DNA of 64,000 nucleotides from Bog-473 sp963782415 (GTDB lineage Bacteria; Actinomycetota; Acidimicrobiia; Acidimicrobiales; RAAP-2), in assembly GCA_963782415.1 (NCBI GenBank), contig CAWAJT010000003.1, positions 43,378 to 107,377 of the forward strand, written 5' to 3'. Below the pieces are notes generated by a model. That model saw only the letters and a list, made by a program, of their open reading frames with translations. It was not told the DNA's origin and ran no database searches. Of this stretch, positions 8,590 to 18,510 are shown in pieces; position 1 is the stretch's first letter, and every line of letters starts with the position of its first letter. Made by a program: the position numbers and the translations under genes.

Positions 8590-9720
8590 TCACTCCGTCG
8601 GTGGCGGACTCACCTGTGGGTAGGACTGTGCCGCCTGGGTCTCCCACTTTCGCTCAATGTCGCAGAAGTGCCACACCGCCAGCGCGACGACCCACGTGGC
8701 GACGAAGATGCCGACGATGATGAATCCGGCGCGGTTGATGTTGAACGTCTCAATGACGTCCCACACTCCACCGCTGCGGTTCGTCTCCTGGGCGACGAGG
8801 CCCAGGAGCTCGACCGTCCCGATGAAGAGGGCGATGAAGACCGACAGGCCCGTGATCGTCAGGTTGTAATAGATCTTCCTGATCGGCCTCGAGAAAGCCC
8901 AGTCGTAGGCGAAGTTCATGAAGCACCCGTCGATGGTGTCCAAGAGGCACATGCCCGCCGCGAACAGGATCGGCAGCGCCAGCACGGCGTAGAAGGGCAG
9001 GCCGCCGACCACCGCGGTGCCGGCAAGCACAAGGAGGGCCACCTCGCTCGCGGTGTCGAAGCCCAGGCCGAACAGGGCCCCGATCGGGTACATCTTCCAG
9101 GGTGCGTCCACCCGCCGGGCGTACCCGCCGAGGAGCCGGTTCATGAGCCCGCGTGCATCAAGCTGCCGTTCGAGTTCGGCGGCGTCGTAACGTCCCTGCC
9201 GCATCGCCCGGCTCACTTTGAGGATGGAGAGAAGGACGATCAGGTTCAAGAACCCGATCAGGTAGAGGAACGTCCCGGAGACAGAGGTGCCGATGATGCC
9301 CGCCCAGTGGTGGAGGGCAGACGTGTTGTCCTGCACCGCGCCGTTGAGCGCGCGGATCCCGAAGTTCAAGAGCACCGCCAGGGCGAAGACGACGGTGGAG
9401 TGACCCAGCGAGAAGTAGTACCCGACGCTGAGCGGGCGCTCCCCGTCGTGAATCAGCTTGCGGGTCGTGTTGTCGATGGCGGCAATGTGATCGGCGTCGA
9501 AGGCGTGGCGCATGCCGAGCGTGTAGGCGAGCACGCCCGTGCCGAAGCCGAAGGCGGCGGCGCGGTTGAACTGATGGTGACCGCGGAGCGCCAGGGCCAG
9601 CATCCCCCATCCCGCGACGTTCAGGGCGACGACCGTGGCCGTCATCAGGGCCACCGTGGTCCACTCCCTTGAGGTCAGGCGGGTGCGAATCCTGCTGATC
9701 CAGGCGATCGGCCGCGCCAT
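8590..9720 (-). CDS. NiCoT family nickel/cobalt permease
   Basis: A 376-residue inner-membrane transporter of the HoxN/NixA family. The signature His-X4-Asp-His motif is present in RHAFDADHIAAIDN, along with the second-helix GHSTVVF segment and FDTASEV. About eight membrane helices are evident. It imports Ni2+ or Co2+, for example for urease or hydrogenase. The gene is divergent from a Fur-family regulator, and a Fur-type palindrome lies in the gap, so uptake is probably repressed when metal is plentiful. Ni versus Co specificity cannot be told from sequence alone. Confidence 0.92.
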   Translation of the reverse strand: MARPIAWISRIRTRLTSREWTTVALMTATVVALNVAGWGMLALALRGHHQFNRAAAFGFGTGVLAYTLGMRHAFDADHIAAIDNTTRKLIHDGERPLSVGYYFSLGHSTVVFALAVLLNFGIRALNGAVQDNTSALHHWAGIIGTSVSGTFLYLIGFLNLIVLLSILKVSRAMRQGRYDAAELERQLDARGLMNRLLGGYARRVDAPWKMYPIGALFGLGFDTASEVALLVLAGTAVVGGLPFYAVLALPILFAAGMCLLDTIDGCFMNFAYDWAFSRPIRKIYYNLTITGLSVFIALFIGTVELLGLVAQETNRSGGVWDVIETFNINRAGFIIVGIFVATWVVALAVWHFCDIERKWETQAAQSYPQVSPPPTE

Positions 9721-9778
9721 TGTCGTGTGCCTCCTTCGTTGCCCGGATGCTGCAGTGCTATCGCGAAGCTAAGGCAGA

Positions 9779-9793
9779 TGCGAATGAGTTGCA
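9779..9793. promoter_or_regulatory. Candidate Fur/Nur-type box
   Basis: TGCGAAT-G-AGTTGCA has the 7-1-7 inverted-repeat layout of Fur-family boxes, with five of seven pairs matching. It lies between the divergent nickel permease and Fur-family genes, where a metal-dependent repressor would act on both. Confidence 0.5.
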
Positions 9794-9825
9794 AGAAGCC
9801 GCCGGGCCCTACAGTGAGGGGGGTC

Positions 9826-10287
9826 ATGGGCGTTCCACTTGGCGCAGATACCCCCCGGCGCGACATCAGCACGGTCGATGACGTCCTGACGCTGGTACGC
9901 GAGAGTGGCGGCCGGGTGACCAACTCCCGGCGCCTGCTCCTCGAGGCGATCTTCGACCAGCCGGGACACCACAACGCCGAGGACCTGGCGAGGATCGTGC
10001 AGACAAAGGCCCCCGACGTGCACCTGTCCACTATCTACCGCAACCTGGACGAACTGGAACGACTCGGAGTCGTGGTTCACTCGCATCTCGGCCATGGGCC
10101 GGCGACATACCACCTCGCTGCGAGTGCGCACTGTCATTTCGTATGCGAGCACTGCGGCGCCGCGGTCAAGGCGCCCGACGAGCTCTTCGCCAGCCTGGCT
10201 GACCGCGCCAAGAAGCAATTCGGATTCACCATCGACCCGCACCACTTCTCCATCTTCGGACGCTGTCGCAACTGTCACGAGGCGTGA
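9826..10287 (+). CDS. Fur family metalloregulator
   Basis: A 153-residue repressor. The winged helix contains TNSRRLLLEAIF and the recognition segment LSTIYRNLDELERLG. The dimerisation domain holds a His-rich metal site (AASAHCHFVCEHCG, DPHHFSIFG) and two CxxC pairs (CEHC, CRNC) for structural zinc. ATG 9826 follows a GAGGGGGG ribosome site; the frame opens earlier but without support. Position next to the nickel permease suggests a nickel sensor (Nur-like), though Fur or Zur cannot be excluded by sequence. Confidence 0.88.
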   Translation: MGVPLGADTPRRDISTVDDVLTLVRESGGRVTNSRRLLLEAIFDQPGHHNAEDLARIVQTKAPDVHLSTIYRNLDELERLGVVVHSHLGHGPATYHLAASAHCHFVCEHCGAAVKAPDELFASLADRAKKQFGFTIDPHHFSIFGRCRNCHEA

Positions 10288-10344
10288 CACCAGGAGTGAT
10301 CGGACGCGTGCAGCGCGTCACACGAACTCTCTAAGGTTCGGCTG

Positions 10345-11466
10345 ATGCCCGGCTCGCCCCGTCCAGTCGCGGTGGCCATGGACGTCACACCCCTGCTGGG
10401 CGTGCGGACGGGTGTGGGCGCCTCCGTCGCCGGGTTCCTCCACGCGGTGGGCGCGGATCCTGACCTGGCGATCACCGGGTACGCACTGAGCGCCCATCCC
10501 GCGAAGTCGCTGCGCGACCACCTTCCCGCGACGGTGCGACCCGGGCGGCGGATCCCGATCCCCGCGAGTTTCCTCCTGAAGGCCTGGGCCCGTGTGGATC
10601 ATCCGGCGGTGGAGCTGTGGGCCGGGCCGGTCGACGTGGTGCACGGCACCAACTTCGTCGTGCCCCCCTCACGAAGGGCGGCGCGGCTCGTGACGGTTCA
10701 CGACCTGACGCCGGTGCGGTTTCCCGAGTTGTGCAGCCCGACATCGTTGCGGTATCCCGCGCTGATCCGGCGAGCCGTGGAGCAGGGCGCCTCCGTGCAC
10801 ACGGTCTCCACGCGCCATGGCCGATGAGGTCATGGAGTACTTCGACGTCGGTCCCGGTCGCGTGCACGTCATCCACAACGGCGTCACCACACTGTCGTCG
10901 CCGAGACCGCGTCGCGCATCGGAACCTCCGTACATCCTCGCCATCGGCACCGTCGAACCGCGCAAGGGTCTCCCCGATCTGGTGGCGGCCTTCGACCTCG
11001 TGGCCGAGTCGATCCCCGACGTCCACCTCATCATCGCCGGGCCGCCGGGGTGGGGGGAGGACGCGCTCGGCGCGTCCGTGCACAGGGCCCGTCGCACGCG
11101 GATCGGATCCGTCGTCTCGGATGGACCGACGACAGGAACTCGCTCATCGCTGGTGCACGGGTGCTCGCCTACCCGTCGCTCTACGAGGGTTTCGGGCTCC
11201 CGCCACTCGAAGCGATGTCCCTCGGGACACCCGTGGTCGCCACCTCCGCCGGGGCCATCCCAGAAGTGGTCGGCGACGCCGCCGTATTGGTCGAGCCGCA
11301 CGACGTGGCCGCGCTTGCCGAAGGGTTGCTGGCGGTGCTGCGGGACACGACGACGGCCGACCGCCTGGTCGCCGCCGGATCGGAGCGGGTCGGCCTCTTC
11401 ACCTGGGCGCAGGCAGGCGAACGGCTGGCGCAGCTCTATCGCACGCTGGTGGAGGCTCGCCGCTGA
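10345..11466 (+). pseudogene. GT4-type glycosyltransferase, two frameshifts
   Basis: Three consecutive frames together give one family-4 (group 1) glycosyltransferase of about 373 residues. The first carries VTVHDLTPVRFPE, the second ILAIGTVEPRKGLPDLVAAF and IIAGPPGWGE, and the third the donor-site motif YPSLYEGFGLPPLEAMSLGTPVV with the EX7E pattern. The frame moves near 10813 (at a GCGC) and near 11095. The intact enzyme would transfer a nucleotide-sugar residue to a cell-surface glycan or lipid. Sequence between the breaks is well conserved, so these may be sequencing errors. Confidence 0.8.
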
Positions 11467-11507
11467 AGAACGGGCACCCGTCTGCGGCCACGTGCAAACA
11501 TCGACGG

Positions 11508-12731
11508 ATGCCCGGAGCCGTGGAGACCGCCACCCCGGCGAGCCGCGACCAGAGCGTCCGCACATCGGTTGCCGACACCCCGAGACCGGGACTGGTGGCG
11601 CGCTGGACTGAACGACGCGGCCTGATCCTCGAGGCGCTCACGGTGGCCTGGCTGCCGTGGCTGACCGCCAGGATCATCACCTTCTTCGCACTCGGCCTGG
11701 CCAAGTACGAGGTCACGCACTTCCACATCACCAACACCAAAGCCGTGCTCGAGACCCACTATGGGCTCTTGGGCTCCGATGCCGGGTGGTACCAGACGAT
11801 CGCCGCCCACGGGTATGGACCGCTGCCGCGGGCGTCGACCCGGTTCTTCCCCCTCCTGCCCCTCCTCGACCGCGGCCTCAGCGACGTCACGACCATGACG
11901 GTGGGCATCGCGTCACTGCTGATCACGAACGTGGCGAGCCTCCTCGTGGGTATCGGGATCTACGTCCTCGCCCGCGCTGAATACAAGGACACGGTCGTCG
12001 CCCGGCGGGCGGTCTGGCTCATCATGTTGGCCCCACCCGCCTTCGTCTTCGTCATGGGCTACTCCGAGGCGCTCCTCGTCTTGTTGGCCGTCGCCTTCTT
12101 CGTGGCGATCCGGCGGGGAACCTGGTGGTGGGCCGCCCTCTACGGCGTCCTTGCCGGCGCCGCCCGACCGATCGGATGCCTGTTGCTCGTCCCCGCCCTC
12201 ATTGAAGCGGTCCGCTCTTGGCCCGCGCCGCGGTGGGTCCGGTGGCCGGGCCCGGTCGCCGCCATCGTGTCGTCCGTCGTCGGGGCGCTCGCGTATCTCG
12301 GTTGGGTGAGCAATCGCTACGGCGGCGGCTTTCTGCAACCGCTCAAGATCCAGCAGGAGCAGGCCCACCATGGTGCGCTCAGCGACCCCGCGTCGACCAT
12401 GTACCACGCCCTCGCCAACCTGGCGCACGGGCACCACATCGGCGACGCGCTGCACGTACCGTGGGTCGGCGTCGCCGTCGTGTTACTGGTCGTGGCCTTC
12501 TGGCGCCTCCCCGTCTCGTACGGGGCGTTCGCCCTGTGCGTGGTCGTTGTTTCGCTCTCGGGATCCAACCTCGACTCCTTCGAGCGCTACGCGCTCAGCG
12601 CGTTCCCGCTCGCGCTGGCCGGCGCGATGTTGTTGAAATCGGCGCGGGTAGCGGCAGCGACGTACGTGCTGTGCGGCGCCGCCATGGCGCTCTACGCGGT
12701 CCTCGCCTTCCAAGGGGCGTACGTGCCCTAA
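11508..12731 (+). CDS. PIG-V-like membrane mannosyltransferase (GT-C)
   Basis: A 407-residue polytopic protein with about nine or ten helices. The luminal-loop signature DAGWYQTIAAHGYG after the first helix, and FFPLLPLL, match prokaryotic relatives of the PIG-V/GPI mannosyltransferase II family. These use polyprenyl-phosphate sugars on the outer face of the membrane. ATG 11508 fits the first helix, starting about 30 residues in. It follows the GT4 gene by 41 bases and abuts the next membrane protein, indicating a small surface-glycan operon. Confidence 0.8.
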   Translation: MPGAVETATPASRDQSVRTSVADTPRPGLVARWTERRGLILEALTVAWLPWLTARIITFFALGLAKYEVTHFHITNTKAVLETHYGLLGSDAGWYQTIAAHGYGPLPRASTRFFPLLPLLDRGLSDVTTMTVGIASLLITNVASLLVGIGIYVLARAEYKDTVVARRAVWLIMLAPPAFVFVMGYSEALLVLLAVAFFVAIRRGTWWWAALYGVLAGAARPIGCLLLVPALIEAVRSWPAPRWVRWPGPVAAIVSSVVGALAYLGWVSNRYGGGFLQPLKIQQEQAHHGALSDPASTMYHALANLAHGHHIGDALHVPWVGVAVVLLVVAFWRLPVSYGAFALCVVVVSLSGSNLDSFERYALSAFPLALAGAMLLKSARVAAATYVLCGAAMALYAVLAFQGAYVP

Positions 12732-13427
12732 ATGTCCGCCCTCCCGGAACAGCCACCGGAGCATGCACCCGAGCAAGGGAGGAGCCGCCTGGGCGAGCCG
12801 CGCTGGCCCATGGCCCTGGCCGTCGTCGCCACCGGCCTGTTGCGCGCCGCCCTCCCGCACCAGCTGCGCAACGGGGACGCGGCGTGGCTCTTCCTTGTCC
12901 TCGTCGTGGTCCTGCTCGCGGTCTTGATCATCGGAGACCCCGGACGGATCGACCGGGACCGGCCGTGGCTCCACAACGTCACCAGTGTGTTGATCGGCCT
13001 CATCTCCGTCGCCAATGCGGACGCCGCCATCCGTCTCGTCATCGGGATCATCAACGTGTCGAGTTTCACGCAGGACGCCAAAGTGCTCCTGGCGAGCGGC
13101 GGTGCCATCTGGCTCTCCAACATCATCGCCTTCGCACTGTGGTACTGGAACCTCGACCGGGGCGGTCCGGCGGCCCGCGCCGCCGGCACCGCGCATGCCC
13201 CGGCCCTCATCTTCCCCGAGATGCTGCACACCCAACATGTGCCCGAGGGGTGGTACCCGACCTTCGTCGACTACTTCCATTTCGCCTTCGCCACCGCCAC
13301 GGCCTTCAGCCCGACCGACGTCTCGGCCGTCAAGCCCTGGATGAAGCTCATGATGATGGCCGAGGAGGCCATCTCCCTCGTGGTGGCAATCCTCGTCGTG
13401 GCGCGCGCTGTCAATATCTTGAAGTAA
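12732..13427 (+). CDS. Conserved membrane protein of unknown function
   Basis: A 231-residue protein beginning directly after the previous stop codon. Hydrophobic segments around residues 26-40, 51-66, 82-110, 125-140 and 205-228 suggest five or six helices. Conserved-looking features are a YPTFVDYFHFAFATATAFSPTDV stretch and a Met-rich WMKLMMMAEE motif before the last helix. The pattern recalls DUF1345-type membrane proteins, but I am not certain. Its place after the mannosyltransferase implies co-expression. Confidence 0.75.
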   Translation: MSALPEQPPEHAPEQGRSRLGEPRWPMALAVVATGLLRAALPHQLRNGDAAWLFLVLVVVLLAVLIIGDPGRIDRDRPWLHNVTSVLIGLISVANADAAIRLVIGIINVSSFTQDAKVLLASGGAIWLSNIIAFALWYWNLDRGGPAARAAGTAHAPALIFPEMLHTQHVPEGWYPTFVDYFHFAFATATAFSPTDVSAVKPWMKLMMMAEEAISLVVAILVVARAVNILK

Positions 13428-13482
13428 CCGGGGTGCCGCCCGGCGGAACGCGCACCACAGGCCCACGCACCATGATGGGTCC

Positions 13483-14143
13483 GTGCACGCCGGAATCCGC
13501 TCCACCGCCGCGGTCACCACTGCTGTCCCTGCCGCCGGCGCGCTGTCGTCGTGTGCCGCTGCACCGGCCCCCGACCAGAAGGACGGGCTCCGCACGATCC
13601 TCACGACCGCCACGGAGCAACCGACGTCTTCGACGACCATCTCCTCGACGACGTCGACCACGACGCCCGGCCGGAGTGTGCCCAACATCATCGGGGTGGA
13701 GAGCTCCGCCGGCGCGCATCGCCCCGCACATGGTGGGGTTGCCGAGCGTGGCCCTGAACACGCCGTGCAACGAGGGATCGCTGGCGAGCCGGAGGGTGGT
13801 CTCGTCCTTGGCCCTCCCCGACAAGGCTCCCGACCTCGGGGTCGGAGCGGTCCCGCTGTCGCCCGGTGCCGTCGTGCCACCGGGCACGCCCATCGGCATC
13901 GACCGGTCGGGTTGCTTCGGCGACGGCGTCACCGTCCCCGCCGTCGTCTGGTTGACCTTTGCGGTGGCGCGCCTCGACCTGCACGCCGTGGGACTCACCG
14001 GGGCCTGCTATGGCGTCGACAGGGGTGCGACGACGCCTGCGGGCTCGGCGCGCCAGACGGTGCTGGCCCAGACCCCCGGCGTGGGGACCGTGCTCCAGGC
14101 CGGTTCCCCGGTCTCGTTGACCATGCACGCCCGCCCTCAATGA
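13483..14143 (+). CDS. PASTA-domain lipoprotein, one frameshift
   Basis: A GTG start leads into a signal-like N-terminus with an LSSC lipobox (residues about 20-23), then a Ser/Thr linker (SSTTISSTTSTTT) and VPNIIG, the opening motif of PASTA domains. After 13715 the protein continues in another frame with SPGAVVPPGTPIGID and a second PASTA unit (VPAVVWLTFAVARLDLHAVGL to TPGVGTVLQAGSPVSLTM). The break lies on a GCGC, as in several other genes here. PASTA domains bind peptidoglycan or beta-lactams. The stop overlaps the start of the MFS gene. Confidence 0.65.
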
Positions 14144-15689
14144 GCACGCCGACGGATGGGGCGCGGGCCCGCCTGCGGCCGGCGCCGCCGCCGAGCAACT
14201 CGACCTCTCGAGCGGGCGGGGACGCTGTGTCATTGCGGCGACCGTCCTCGGCACGGGAATCGCCATGCTCGACTCGACCGTCGTCGGCATCGCCCTCCCC
14301 TCCATCGGTCGCGACTTCCACGGCGGCGTCGGCACCCTGCAGTGGGTCGTGACCGGCTACGCGCTCACCTTGGCTGCCTTCCTCCTCCTCGGCGGCGCCC
14401 TGGGCGACCGCTACGGACGCCGCCGGATGTTCCTCGTCGGCGTCGTGTGGTTCGCCATCGCGTCCGCTCTGTGCGGCGTCGCGCCGTCAGCGGGCCTGCT
14501 CATCGGGGCCCGGGTCGTCCAAGGCGTGGGGGGGGCGCTCTTGACGCCCGCCAGCCTCGCCATCCTGCAGGCATCGTTCCGGCCCGACGACCGTGCCCGC
14601 GCCATCGGCGCCTGGTCGGGCTTGAGCGGCATCGCCTCCGCCGCCGGCCCCCTGGTGGGCGGCTACCTCCTCGCCGTGGGCTCGTGGCGCTGGATCTTCT
14701 TCATCAACCTGCCCGTAGCCGCCGTCGCGGTGTGGTTCACGGCGCAGCATGTGCCCGAGTCGCGCGACCCGACGGCAACCGGCCGGGTGGACACCGTCGG
14801 GGCCGCCCTTGCCGTGATCTTCCTCGCCGGCCTCACCTACGGGCTGATCGAAGCCCCGACGCGCGGGTGGTCCAGCCCGGCGGTGCTGGCCTGCCTCGCC
14901 ATCGCCGTCGTCGCCGCTCCGACCTTCTACGTCGTCGAGCAGCGGAGGGCCCACCCCATGCTCCCCCTGAAGCTCTTCCGGTCCCGGCAGTTCAGCGGGG
15001 CCAACGGCGTCACCTTCGCCGTCTACGGAGCCCTCGGCGGTGCCCTCTTCCTGCTCCCCGTCGAGCTGCAGATCGTGAAGGGTTACAGCCCGCTCGAATC
15101 GGGCATCGCGCTGCTGCCGCTCACGCTGGTGATGCTCACCCTGTCCGCCCGCTCCGGCGCCCTGTCCGCCCGGATCGGGCCCCGTCTGCAGATGACCGTC
15201 GGGCCGCTCGTCGTCGGCGGCGGTCTCGCCCTGCTGACCCGGGCCACCGACCCCGGCAGCTACTGGACCCAGGTCTTCCCGGCGGTGCTCCTCTTCGCCA
15301 TCGGTCTCGCCATCACGGTCGCACCGCTGACGGCCACCGCCATGGGGGCAGCCCCGCCGGAGCATTCGGGCGTCGCCTCAGCCATCAACAACGTCGTCGC
15401 CCGCGCCGCCGGCCTCCTGGCCGTGGCCGTGCTGCCGCTGCTGGCCGGGCTGACGGGGGCGGCCGCCCTCAGCGCCACGGAGCTGGGTCGCGGGTTTCGG
15501 ACGGCGATGCTCATTTCGGGCGGCCTCGCAGCCGCCGGCGGTGTGCTGGCGGCGCTGACCATCCGCAATCCCGCCCGCACACCGGCGAGCGTCGAGGCAG
15601 CCGAGGAGGAACAGCCCACCTGGCACTGCGGCGTCAGCGGTCCGCCGCCCAATCCCTCGCTGGCCGCTGCAGGAGATCGGCCCGGCTGA
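14140..15689 (+). CDS. MFS drug exporter, DHA2 (14-helix) family, N-terminal frameshift
   Basis: The main frame encodes a DHA2 transporter with TM1 motif LDSTVVGIALPSIGRDF, motif A GALGDRYGRRRMF and the motif C region GIASAAGPLVGGYL, and about 14 helices. The expected start is ATG 14140, overlapping the preceding stop (ATGA), reading MSTPTDGARARLRPA. A one-base loss near 14175-14195 then shifts into the transporter frame through EQLDLSSGRGRCVIAATVLG. Starting instead at ATG 14265 would cut off half of the first helix. It probably exports a hydrophobic compound by proton antiport. Confidence 0.8.
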
Positions 15690-15771
15690 GACGTCCGGCC
15701 GCAATACCCGGAGGACACGCCCGGACGAGGCGAATGTGCAGCCCGACCCCCTCGTCGGCAAAGGTAGGTCC

Positions 15772-17013
15772 ATGCCGCGCGCCCCTCGCCAGGACTCGGC
15801 ACCCGCGATCGCGGTGCCGCCCGTACCCGCGCCCGCAGTGTCGGCGCCGGCGGTCTTCGCTCCGGCGGCCCTCGGACCGCTCACCTTGCGCAACCGCATC
15901 ATCAAGGCGGCCACGTTCGAGGGGGTGACGCCCGGGGGCACGGTCAGCGACGAGTTGATCGCGTTCCATCGCCGGGTGGCCGCCGGCGGGGCGGCGATGT
16001 CGACCGTGGCCTATCTGGCCGTCTCACCGGAAGGACGGACGGACCGGCACTGCCTTTTGCTGAGCGAGGACACGGTCCCGGGTCTGCGCCGGCTGACCGA
16101 CGCCGTGCACGCCGAGGGCGCGGCGGCGGCGGCACAGATCGGTCACGCCGGTCCTGTGGCGAACGCCCGCTCCAACCGCGCCCCTGCCCTGTCGCCGTCC
16201 GGCGGTTTCACGCCCATGGGCTCTCGCCTGCGCGCCGTGGACGTTGCCGGCATTGCGCGCATCACCGAGGACTACCGGCGTGCCGCCATGCTCGCCGTGG
16301 AGGCGGGCTTCGACAGCATTGAGGTGCACGTCGGGCACAACTACCTCCTCAGCGCATTCTTGAGCCCGAAGCTCAACCGTCGCGACGATCAGTTCGGCGG
16401 ATCGGTGGAGAACCGCGCCCGCTTCGCGCGGACAGTCCTGCGCACGGTGCGCGACGCCGCCGGCCCCGACGTGGCGGTCACGGCCAAGCTCAACATGGCC
16501 GATGGCGTCGACGGCGGCCTGTGGCTCGACGACAGCGTGCAGGTCGCGAGGCTCTTCGAGGCCGACGCCGCGCTCGATGCGCTGGAGCTCACCGGGGGCA
16601 GCTCGCTCGCCAACCCGATGTACCTCTTCCGGGGCGACGCGCCGCTGCAGGAGTTCGGCGCCACGCTTCCGGGACCGGTCCGGGTCGGCTTCCGCTTCAT
16701 CGGCCATCGCTTCCTGCGCTCCTATCCCTACGAGGAGGCCTTCTTCCTCCCCTACGCCCGCCAGTTCCGCAACGCGCTCACTACGCCACTCATCCTCCTC
16801 GGCGGCATCACCGAGCTGGCCACGGTGGAGATGGCGCTGGCGCAAGGATTCGCCTTCGTCGCCATGGCCCGCGCCCTGCTGCGCGAGCCCGACCTGCCCA
16901 ACCGCATGCAGGCCGGCGCGACGGCGACGTCGCTGTGCATCCACTGCAACAAGTGCATGCCGACGATCTACTCGGGCACACGCTGTGTCCTGGTGACGGG
17001 TCCGCGCAGCTAG
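15772..17013 (+). CDS. NADH:flavin oxidoreductase (Old Yellow Enzyme family)
   Basis: About 413 residues from ATG 15772 (GTG 15736 is an alternative). An Ala/Pro-rich leader precedes the FMN barrel: LGPLTLRNRIIKAATFEG, QIGHAG, GFDSIEVHVGHNYLLSAFLSPKLNRRDDQFGGS and the phosphate-binding LLGGI. A C-terminal Cys cluster, CIHCNKC with a further Cys ten residues on (TRC), resembles the Fe-S ligands of 2,4-dienoyl-CoA reductases, but the second flavin/NADH domain is absent. It likely reduces an activated C=C bond. It lies between an exporter and an amidase in a catabolic region. Confidence 0.9.
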   Translation: MPRAPRQDSAPAIAVPPVPAPAVSAPAVFAPAALGPLTLRNRIIKAATFEGVTPGGTVSDELIAFHRRVAAGGAAMSTVAYLAVSPEGRTDRHCLLLSEDTVPGLRRLTDAVHAEGAAAAAQIGHAGPVANARSNRAPALSPSGGFTPMGSRLRAVDVAGIARITEDYRRAAMLAVEAGFDSIEVHVGHNYLLSAFLSPKLNRRDDQFGGSVENRARFARTVLRTVRDAAGPDVAVTAKLNMADGVDGGLWLDDSVQVARLFEADAALDALELTGGSSLANPMYLFRGDAPLQEFGATLPGPVRVGFRFIGHRFLRSYPYEEAFFLPYARQFRNALTTPLILLGGITELATVEMALAQGFAFVAMARALLREPDLPNRMQAGATATSLCIHCNKCMPTIYSGTRCVLVTGPRS

Positions 17014-17030
17014 GTCGCCGCCGGCCCTGC

Positions 17031-18479
17031 CTACGCCGCGACCGGCGGCCGGCGCGCCGCCCACGGCGCCGCCTGCTCCAGCTGGCCGGCGAGGGAGAGC
17101 AGCGTCTCCTCGTCGCCGAAGCGACCCACGAACTGCACGCCGATCGGCAGACCGCTGGCACTCCACTGCAGCGGCAGCGAGATTCCGGGCTGCCCGGTCA
17201 CGTTGAACGGCGGGGTGAACGGGACGTAGGCCGCGGCGCGCAGCAGCCCCGCCAGCGGCTCGCCCTCGGGGGAGTCGAAGGTGCCCAGTGGCGCGGGCAG
17301 CTCCGCCAATGTGGGCGTGAGCAGCACGTCGATCCCCTCGAAGTACTCGGCGATCCCGCGGCTGATGCGTTGCAGTTCCTGGACCGATCTGAGGTACTGT
17401 CCACCGTTGATGGCGCGGCCGAGTTCGACCAGGGCCCAGCTCAACGGCTCGAGGTCGCCCTGCTGAGCCGTCCGCCCCAGCCGCGCCTGCCAGTCCTCGA
17501 CGGCCCAGGCGTTGCCGCAGGCCCACTGGTTCACGAAGTGGGTCACGAAGGCGTCACCGTCGACGTCGAGGGCCGCCTCCTCCACGTTGTGCCCGAGCGA
17601 CTCGCACAGTGCCGCGGTCGCGTCGACCGCTGCTACACACTCGGCGTCGACGTCGCTGCCGGTGGGGGATGTCGTCATGACCGCCACTCGCAATCCTGTC
17701 GGTGCCACCTCGGCCGCCGCGGCGAAGGACGGCCCGCGCCGCGGCGGGGCCCAGTAGGGATCGCCTGGTACCGGGCCCGCCGTGGCGTCGAGGACGGCCG
17801 CTGAGTCGCGCACCGAACGCGACACCACGTGCTCGGCCACGAGGCCGCCCATCATGTCGCCGTAGTGCGGCGCCACCGAGTTGCGGCCCCGCGTCGGCTT
17901 CAACCCGACCAGGCCGCAGCACGAGGCGGGAATGCGGATGGAACCGCCGCCGTCGTTGGCGTGCGCGACCGGCACCATGCCCGACGCCACCGCCGCGGCC
18001 GAGCCACCCGAGGATCCGCCGGTCGAACGGCCGGTGTCCCACGGGTTGCGCGACGGCCCGAAGCGCACGGGCTCGGTCGTCGGCAAGATCCCGAGCTCGG
18101 GCGCATTCGTCTTGCCGCAGACGACGAAGCCGGCGTCGATGTACCGCTGGGTCAAGGTCTGGGTCACGGTCGAGTGGTAATCGCCGGAGAAGGCCATGCC
18201 CTCGTTGAAGGGCGTGCCGGCGAGCTCGGCACCGAGATCCTTCAACAAGAACGGAACACCGCGGAACGGGCCGTCGGGCAACTCGCCCGAGGCCTCGTCG
18301 CGAGCCCTGTCGTAGAGCTCGTGGATGATGGCGTTGAGCTCGGGGTTGAGGCGGTCCATGCGTGCAATGGCCGCCTCGACCAACTCCACCGGCGAGACCT
18401 GCTTGCTGCGGACGAGCTCCGCCTGGGCCGTTGCGTCCATCCACACCGTGTCGTCGCTCACATCGGTCATGGGGTGCAC
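17031..18479 (-). CDS. Amidase (amidase-signature family)
   Basis: A 482-residue amidase. The Ser-cisSer-Lys triad is visible as Lys80 (PFLLKD), the cis-Ser in the GRSTGGSSGGSAAAVASG signature and the nucleophile Ser180 in GGGSIRIPAS. It hydrolyses a carboxamide to acid and ammonia; substrates in this family range from fatty amides to aryl amides and 6-aminohexanoate dimers. No signal peptide is present. ATG 18479 and ATG 18470 are both possible starts. It converges with the OYE gene and is co-directional with the HxlR regulator. Confidence 0.92.
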   Translation of the reverse strand: MHPMTDVSDDTVWMDATAQAELVRSKQVSPVELVEAAIARMDRLNPELNAIIHELYDRARDEASGELPDGPFRGVPFLLKDLGAELAGTPFNEGMAFSGDYHSTVTQTLTQRYIDAGFVVCGKTNAPELGILPTTEPVRFGPSRNPWDTGRSTGGSSGGSAAAVASGMVPVAHANDGGGSIRIPASCCGLVGLKPTRGRNSVAPHYGDMMGGLVAEHVVSRSVRDSAAVLDATAGPVPGDPYWAPPRRGPSFAAAAEVAPTGLRVAVMTTSPTGSDVDAECVAAVDATAALCESLGHNVEEAALDVDGDAFVTHFVNQWACGNAWAVEDWQARLGRTAQQGDLEPLSWALVELGRAINGGQYLRSVQELQRISRGIAEYFEGIDVLLTPTLAELPAPLGTFDSPEGEPLAGLLRAAAYVPFTPPFNVTGQPGISLPLQWSASGLPIGVQFVGRFGDEETLLSLAGQLEQAAPWAARRPPVAA

Positions 18480-18510
18480 GGTAGCGGCGCGGGCGGCGCG
18501 CCGGGGTGCC

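Noticed and set aside
8668..9672. Long plus-strand frame opposite the nickel permease
   Set aside because: Shadow of the permease in high-GC DNA; biased to Arg, Asp and Gly with no family motif.
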